A stretch of DNA of 64,000 bases from Chryseobacterium tructae. Lineage in GTDB: Bacteria > Bacteroidota > Bacteroidia > Flavobacteriales > Weeksellaceae. Both the position numbers and the translations under genes were made by a program. The notes under the pieces are model-generated. The model did not search any database. It was not told where the DNA came from and saw nothing but the letters and a program-made list of their open reading frames with translations. Numbering within the stretch: position 1 is the stretch's first letter; the number at the start of each line of letters is the position of its first letter. Where the stretch lies: contig NZ_JAUFQR010000001.1 in the NCBI RefSeq assembly GCF_030409875.1, positions 1,736,001 through 1,800,000 of the forward strand, in the 5' to 3' direction. Positions 58,662 through 64,000 of this stretch are shown here, one piece after another.

Positions 58662-61378
58662 ATGAGGAAAATACTTTTATTATTTGTATTCATTAGTTTA
58701 CATTCTTTTGCTCAATGTTGGCAAAGTCTTAGCGCAGGAAGTGATCATTCGGTAGGACTCAAATCAGACGGAACATTATGGGCTTGGGGTGGTAATTCTA
58801 ATGGACAGCTTGGAGATGGAACCATCATTTCAACAAATGTACCTACCCGAATAGGAACAGGCAATAATTGGAAGGAAATTGAGGCAGGAAGTAGATATAC
58901 AATAGCCCTAAAAACAGATGGTACACTATGGGTTTGGGGATATAATTACAACGGGCAATTGGGGGATGGAACTCTAACTGATAAATGGATCCCAACTCAA
59001 GTAGGAACAGCAACGAATTGGAAGAGTATTAGTACCGGTAGCCTTCACACTTTAGCACTCAAAACAGATGGATCGCTTTGGGGCTGGGGAACCAATGTGT
59101 ATGGAGAAATAGGAGATGGTACAACCATTAATAAGAATGTACCTACTCAAATAGGAACAGAAACAGACTGGCAAAGTATTGCAACAGGGGGACTGCATAG
59201 TCTTGCCCTCAAAACAAATGGAACGCTTTGGGCTTGGGGATATAATGCGAAGGGGCAATTAGGGGAAGGATCTACAGGAACAAAACTTAGCCCAATCCAA
59301 GTCGGAATAGGGACTAATTGGAAAATTATCAAGGCTGGAAACTCTCATTCTTTAGGAATTAAAACAGATGGAACGCTTTGGGCTTGGGGCGAGAATAGCC
59401 AATCACAATTAGGGGATGGTACTGCCGTTAATAGAATTACGCCAAAACAGATCGGAACAGAAACGAATTGGCTTAATGTAGCTACTAGAGGATTATTTAC
59501 ATTGGCGAATAAAACAGACGGTACTCTTTGGTCATGGGGTGACAATACCTCGGGGCAGCTGGGTAACGGGACAAGTGGAACAACCAATGTTGCATTACCT
59601 GTACAAGTAGGATCCTCTTCAGACAATATGTCTATTTCTACCGGATTTAATCATGTTCTTATTAAACCATGGATGGCTTATTAAAAGTTGGTGGACGAAA
59701 TGATGTTGGGCAGTTAGGGGATGGTACACATGATCAAAAAAATACACTTACCGCAGTTGTTTGTCCTTCAAGTTGTCCTCCTCCGATGCAGCTTTCAGCA
59801 AACAATATTACTTCGGGAACAGCTACTCTTAATTGGGCAAGTCCAACACCAGTACCCGCCGGGGGATATCTATATTTCTATAGTACTTATCCGTTTGTGG
59901 GTGGGTTGTCTGGAACAACTCTTTCCGCATCAGCTAATTTGACAAACTTATTATCTAACACCCCTTATTATTGGTGGGTAGCTGCTCATTGTGGCTCCAG
60001 CCAGGGGAATTGGATATCAGGAGGCTCCTTCACCACACTCCCTCCAACTACAATAGGCTGTTGGGAAAGTGTAAGCACAGGGATGTATCACTCAGTAGGA
60101 CTCAAAACAGACGGCTCATTATGGGCTTGGGGATATAATTATGATGGCCAATTGGGAGATGGAACTACAATTTCAAAAAATATCCCGATACGAATAGGAA
60201 CCGATAATAATTGGCTGAAAATAGCAGCCGGTTCTTTACATTCACTGGGACTCAAAACAGATGGAACACTCTGGAGCTGGGGATATAATTCAAATGGAGA
60301 ACTAGGTGATGGAACGACAACCAATAAAATGACTCCAGCCCAAATCGGGACAGATACAGACTGGGTAAGTATTGCTGCTGGGGATTTTTACACAGTTGCT
60401 TTAAAATCAAATGGAACGCTTTGGGCGTGGGGGCTTAATGCTCATGGGCAATTAGGAGACGGAACAAATATTGGCAAAACTGTACCTGTACAAATCGGAA
60501 CAGCAAATAATTGGAAAACGATCACACCCGCTTCAAGACATACTCTTGCTATTAAAACAGATGGAACGCTTTGGACATGGGGTTATAATGTATATGGGCA
60601 ACTAGGTGATGGAAGTACAAGTAATAAAAATACACCTACGCAAATAGGAACGGGTACGAATTGGGAAAATGTTGCGGGAGGATTTCATCATTCGATAGGT
60701 CTCAAAACAGATGGAACGCTTTGGGCCTGGGGTGATAATTCCAGTGGACAACTGGGTGACGGAACTCAAACGGGTAAATTGATTCCAACACAGATTGGGA
60801 CAGCAACAGATTGGAAGAGTATCAGTGCAGATAAATTTAGCTCTTCTGGAGGAATAAAAACGAATGGCACTTTTTGGGGCTGGGGAAATAATCGTAATGG
60901 CCAATTAGGAGATGGTACAAATGACGACAGATTTGTTCCTACTCAAATTGGAACAGCTACCGATACCAAAAGTATTTCCATAAATATGTATAATAGATTT
61001 GTGATCAACAACAATGGATTTTTATCAAGTTGTGGTAGTAATGACAGAGGACAACTAGGAGATGGTACTAATATTCCAAAAATAATTTTTACACCCGTTT
61101 CTTGTCCTGTAAGTACTTTAGCGGTTGCCGAAGTCTCAACAAAGCTGGATCAGCTGAAAGTGTATCCAAATCCGGTACAGGATATTTTAACGGTTTCACT
61201 TGACCAAAAGATTTTTATGGTAACGGTTTATAATACTGTTGGACAGGTGATCCTTACAAAAGCTATTAATGATACTAAAGGAACAATTGATCTCTCTGTT
61301 TTAACAGCCGGAGTATATCTGGTGAAAGTAAGTGCAGCGAATGATTTTGCTAAAACAGTAAAAGTGATCAAACGATAA
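58662..61378 (+). CDS. Double RCC1-propeller secreted protein with T9SS tail, unit 2 (frame break at about 59665)
   Basis: A protein of about 905 residues: signal peptide (KILLLFVFISLHSFAQ), seven RCC1 blades (SVGLKSDGTLWAWGGNSNGQ and relatives), an FN3-like domain (ANNITSGTATLNW, then PYYWWVAAHCGSSQGNW), seven more blades, and the type A sorting tail (LKVYPNPVQDILTVSLDQ, ending VKVIKR). Adding one base to the run at 59664-59666 gives LIKTMDGLLKVGG and joins two frames. It lacks the 80-residue N-terminal repeats of units 1 and 3. The two seven-blade sets suggest two complete propellers. Confidence 0.88.
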
Positions 61379-61433
61379 ACAGTAAAAATTTATTTGAATA
61401 CTAAGATTTCTTTACATTTTGAAATCTTTCAAT

Positions 61434-61466
61434 AGAGCGCCACTTAGCAGTAAGTGGCGCTCTTAT
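61434..61466 (+). terminator. Terminator of unit 2
   Basis: AGAGCGCCACTTA (61434-61446) pairs with TAAGTGGCGCTCT (61451-61463) across a 4-base loop. It shares its core with the unit 1 terminator. Confidence 0.9.
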
Positions 61467-61524
61467 TTAATGTATACTTGACTCTATTTGAAAAGAGATA
61501 ATCATATTAATTCTTCATCAACTA

Positions 61525-61916
61525 TTTGATGATCCATAATAAAAATATATTTTTGCAGTCAATAACATATAATCATTACATTGATTTGTTATTTTCTATG
61601 AAAAACTAAAAACAAAACCTGAAAACTAATTAAACCATGAAAATGAGTAAAACTACACTGTGTTTATTTCTGCCGATACATCCCAAGTTATTGTTTTCGG
61701 TAATTTAAATAACATACATCCTCAAGATTTCTTTAGAGTTTAATCGTATTTTATCAATAGGACTAATTGGAATTTTTTAAATCAAATGAAAAAATATCCG
61801 AATAGAACTGTATTTCACTATTGATTTGATACATGAAAAATATTTATAACCTGTGCTCGAGGATGTCAACCCCAACGTATTTAATTTAATATTATACCAA
61901 TCAATTTTACACTATT
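61525..61916 (+). promoter_or_regulatory. Promoter and leader of unit 3
   Basis: TTTG (61525-61528), 19-base spacer, TATTTTTG (61548-61555): a perfect Bacteroidetes promoter. The 360-base leader is homologous to that of unit 1 and holds a 23-residue reading frame at 61637-61708, the same length as the one in unit 1. Confidence 0.75.
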
Positions 61917-63098
61917 ATGACAAAAAAACTACTAATCATGGCCTTTACAGGCTTATCAAGTACTATGGCTTTTGCAGCTGATCTTTATGTTCGAAACGGC
62001 GGAACTGGTGGAGCATTTTCTACTATAAGTGCAGCTATTACTGCAGCTTCTGATGGAGATCGTATTATTATTCAACCTAAAGTAAATGGAGATCCGTATG
62101 TAGAAAACTTGATCATCAACAAGTCATTGACCTTGGTTTCCGAAACCAATTATAGCAAATATATTGTTCAGGGGAATGTTACAATCAATCCGGCAGCGGG
62201 AAGAATAGTGACTATAAGTAATTTGAGTACCTGGTTTTCCGGCAGCTATAGCGTAGAGGCAAACGGGGCAACCACTGGAGGAAGAACGACTATTAATCTT
62301 TTGAACTGTAATCTCGGTTATGTTCTGACCAATACTGCCAATACTACTACCAACATTTCCGGATGTATAGCTACCGGATCTATTATTTTCTCTCACGGAA
62401 GGGCTACTGCTAATAAAGCTCAGTATATGAGTGTCCATTCTCTTGTGCCAGATACTTCCATGGCTACATCTAATGTGGAAGTATATGGTAATATAGTTAG
62501 TGATGTATTGTCATACACACAAACGAGTTACAATTTTAGATTCTATAATAATTTTTGTGCCCATGTAGCTATTCAAGCTATTAAAACGGATAGTTTCAAC
62601 GAAATTATTAATAATACCGTTTATAATCCAACCCCTAGTGATGTTGCTCCATTTTACATAAGTTCAAATAATAATGGAAATGCAGGAACTGTTCTTATTA
62701 TGAACAATGCCGCTTCTTTTGCAGTAGGCCAAACCAATGCCTGTATTCAAAATCAAAGCAATAATGCGAATGTAATAGCTACTTACAATGTATTTACCAA
62801 TGCGTTTGTTACCCAGGGTAATGTCACCCAAAACAACAATTCAGGTACCGTGAATATGAATTTCAACAATACAACTTATACATTGACGGGGATGAATGAA
62901 AATGCAGGAGATCCTGATGTAAAATACACCGATTTAGACTTAACCCGAAACGATGCCGGGCACTATGGTGGTTCTAACAGCTGGGCAAATTACTGGCCAG
63001 CCAATGTAGGCAATAGACCTCAGGTAAACTATCTGGTAACTCCAAGAACAATCAGCAGTGGTACGTTAAGCATCAGCGGATCTGGTTTTTCTAAATAA
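61917..63098 (+). CDS. Secreted parallel beta-helix protein, unit 3
   Basis: A 393-residue paralogue of the protein at 53577, alignable over its whole length. Signal peptide KKLLIMAFTGLSSTMAFA, then DLYVRNGGTGGAFSTISAAI, GDRIIIQPKVNGDPYVENL, EIINNTVYNP, MNNAASFAV and the closing DLDLTRNDAGHYGG and WANYWP. Differences are concentrated in the middle turns, where a ligand face would lie. No enzyme motif or sorting tail seen. Followed after 20 bases by another RCC1 gene, so the two-gene order of unit 1 is kept. Confidence 0.85.
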   Translation: MTKKLLIMAFTGLSSTMAFAADLYVRNGGTGGAFSTISAAITAASDGDRIIIQPKVNGDPYVENLIINKSLTLVSETNYSKYIVQGNVTINPAAGRIVTISNLSTWFSGSYSVEANGATTGGRTTINLLNCNLGYVLTNTANTTTNISGCIATGSIIFSHGRATANKAQYMSVHSLVPDTSMATSNVEVYGNIVSDVLSYTQTSYNFRFYNNFCAHVAIQAIKTDSFNEIINNTVYNPTPSDVAPFYISSNNNGNAGTVLIMNNAASFAVGQTNACIQNQSNNANVIATYNVFTNAFVTQGNVTQNNNSGTVNMNFNNTTYTLTGMNENAGDPDVKYTDLDLTRNDAGHYGGSNSWANYWPANVGNRPQVNYLVTPRTISSGTLSISGSGFSK

Positions 63099-63118
63099 TT
63101 TATAATCATACATATACA

Positions 63119-64000
63119 ATGAATAAATATATCTATAGTATAATCGCTTTGTTTATGGCAACATGGTGCTGGGCACAGTTGTACGTAAGCCAGGCAGAAT
63201 ATTTCTGGGATAATGATCCGGGAGCCGGAAACGGTACCGCTGTTTTGGCTTCCGATGGGAGTTTCAACAGTGCTTTTGAACAGCTTACGAAAACAGGGGT
63301 TGCCACACCAGGCAATGGCTTACACAAGCTTTCTGTTCGTATCAAAGATAACACAGGAACTTGGGGGCCTGTTTTTACAAATGTTATTAATGTTCAGCAA
63401 AACACACCATCCAATATCATCTATATTTCTCAGGCAGAGTATTTCTGGGATACCGATCCGGGAGCCGGAAACGGTACAGCAGTATTAGCAGCAGATGGAA
63501 ATTTCGACAGTACGTATGAGCAGCTTACTAAAACCGGAATTGCTTTACCATCTACTGGTTTACATGTTTTTAATATTCGTATTAAAGACAATACCGGAGA
63601 TTGGGGGCCTGCTTTTAAAAATGTTATTAATGTAGAGACTCCAATACCTACAGGCTGCTGGCAAAGTTTGAGTGCAGGAGGTGAACATTCTGTAGGAATA
63701 AAAAGCGATGGAACACTATGGGCTTGGGGTAGTAATCAGTATGGACAATTGGGAGATGGAACTTCAATTTCAACAAATGTTCCCGTTCAAATAGGAACTG
63801 CCAATAATTGGCTGAAAGTAGCTGCTGGAGGTTCTTATACCTTAGCGATCAAAGCAGATGGAACTTTATGGGCATGGGGTAAAAATGAGTATAGCCAATT
63901 AGGGGATGGAACTAAAATGAATAGATTTACTCCAACTCAAATAGGGACAGGAACAAACTGGCAAAGTATTAGTGCTGGAGTGTATTCTTCAATTGCGATC
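63119..64000 (+). CDS. RCC1-repeat secreted protein, unit 3 (cut by the window end)
   Basis: The first 294 codons of a third RCC1 protein, open to the end of the window. Signal peptide (YIYSIIALFMATWCWAQ), two 80-residue repeats (QAEYFWDNDPGAGNGT, QAEYFWDTDPGAGNGT), then the first RCC1 blades (SVGIKSDGTLWAWGSNQYGQ, LAIKADGTLWAWGKNEYSQL). The order matches unit 1 with one fewer N-terminal repeat. An FN3 domain, second propeller and T9SS tail are expected outside the window but cannot be seen. Confidence 0.88.
   Translation, partial: MNKYIYSIIALFMATWCWAQLYVSQAEYFWDNDPGAGNGTAVLASDGSFNSAFEQLTKTGVATPGNGLHKLSVRIKDNTGTWGPVFTNVINVQQNTPSNIIYISQAEYFWDTDPGAGNGTAVLAADGNFDSTYEQLTKTGIALPSTGLHVFNIRIKDNTGDWGPAFKNVINVETPIPTGCWQSLSAGGEHSVGIKSDGTLWAWGSNQYGQLGDGTSISTNVPVQIGTANNWLKVAAGGSYTLAIKADGTLWAWGKNEYSQLGDGTKMNRFTPTQIGTGTNWQSISAGVYSSIAI

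Noticed and set aside
55550-61100. CRISPR-like array in the repeat-rich region
   Set aside because: The repeats are in frame, about 150 bases apart and encode RCC1 blades; there are no uniform spacers or cas genes.

Overview
The window reads as chromosomal DNA of a Chryseobacterium-like member of the Flavobacteriia (Bacteroidota). Supporting signs are low G+C outside the mobile element, promoters of the TTTG-N19-TAnnTTTG type, a SusC/SusD pair, a type IX secretion (T9SS) sorting tail, and the style of the paralogous secreted proteins. No rRNA, tRNA or CRISPR array was found.

Layout. (1) 1-15.2 kb is one end of a Bacteroidetes integrative conjugative element (ICE). It holds the end of a tra operon (traM', traN, traO, traQ), a cargo stretch (small membrane protein, DHFR-like reductase, AraC regulator, two excisionase-like HTH proteins, YoaK-type membrane protein, a receiver-only response regulator), and a long minus-strand operon (ssb, DUF932, several unknowns, PRTRC E, C, an F-like protein, B and ThiF). 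A tyrosine recombinase sits at the edge. (2) 15.7-17.8 kb holds a gene remnant, a two-gene HTH cassette and a membrane protein. (3) 17.9-24.7 kb holds susD/susC (minus) with a tiny Cys-containing ORF upstream, a Flavobacteriia-type intergenic repeat, and a secreted adenosine deaminase. (4) 24.9-30.2 kb holds a serine beta-lactamase-like hydrolase, an NTF2-like protein, an NAD(P)-binding protein, an AraC regulator and a DJ-1/PfpI protein. (5) 30.5-41.1 kb is a minus-strand catabolic operon: prpB, prpC, prpD, mmsA, acyl-CoA dehydrogenase, 3-hydroxyisobutyryl-CoA hydrolase, mmsB, enoyl-CoA hydratase and queH. It is preceded by a cobalamin riboswitch with its own promoter. (6) 41.4-53.0 kb holds regulators (AraC, LysR, AraC, HxlR) beside small metabolic genes. 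(7) 53.1-64.0 kb holds three paralogous transcription units of giant RCC1-repeat secreted proteins, two of them with a beta-helix protein in front.

How the genes fit together. The riboswitch operon encodes nearly all of valine breakdown from isobutyryl-CoA to propionyl-CoA, followed by the methylcitrate cycle. A B12-OFF riboswitch in front of a B12-independent propionate route suggests it is used when methylmalonyl-CoA mutase lacks cofactor. The ICE operon carries an E1-like protein, an E2-like protein with a plausible catalytic Cys, and a small ubiquitin-like protein ending in Gly, so it may be a protein-conjugation system.

Caution on quality. Seventeen frame breaks occur in otherwise well-preserved genes. 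Every one is repaired by adding one base (two in one case) to a short homopolymer. This looks like deletion-biased sequencing error rather than gene decay, so broken genes are annotated at full length with the break position given.
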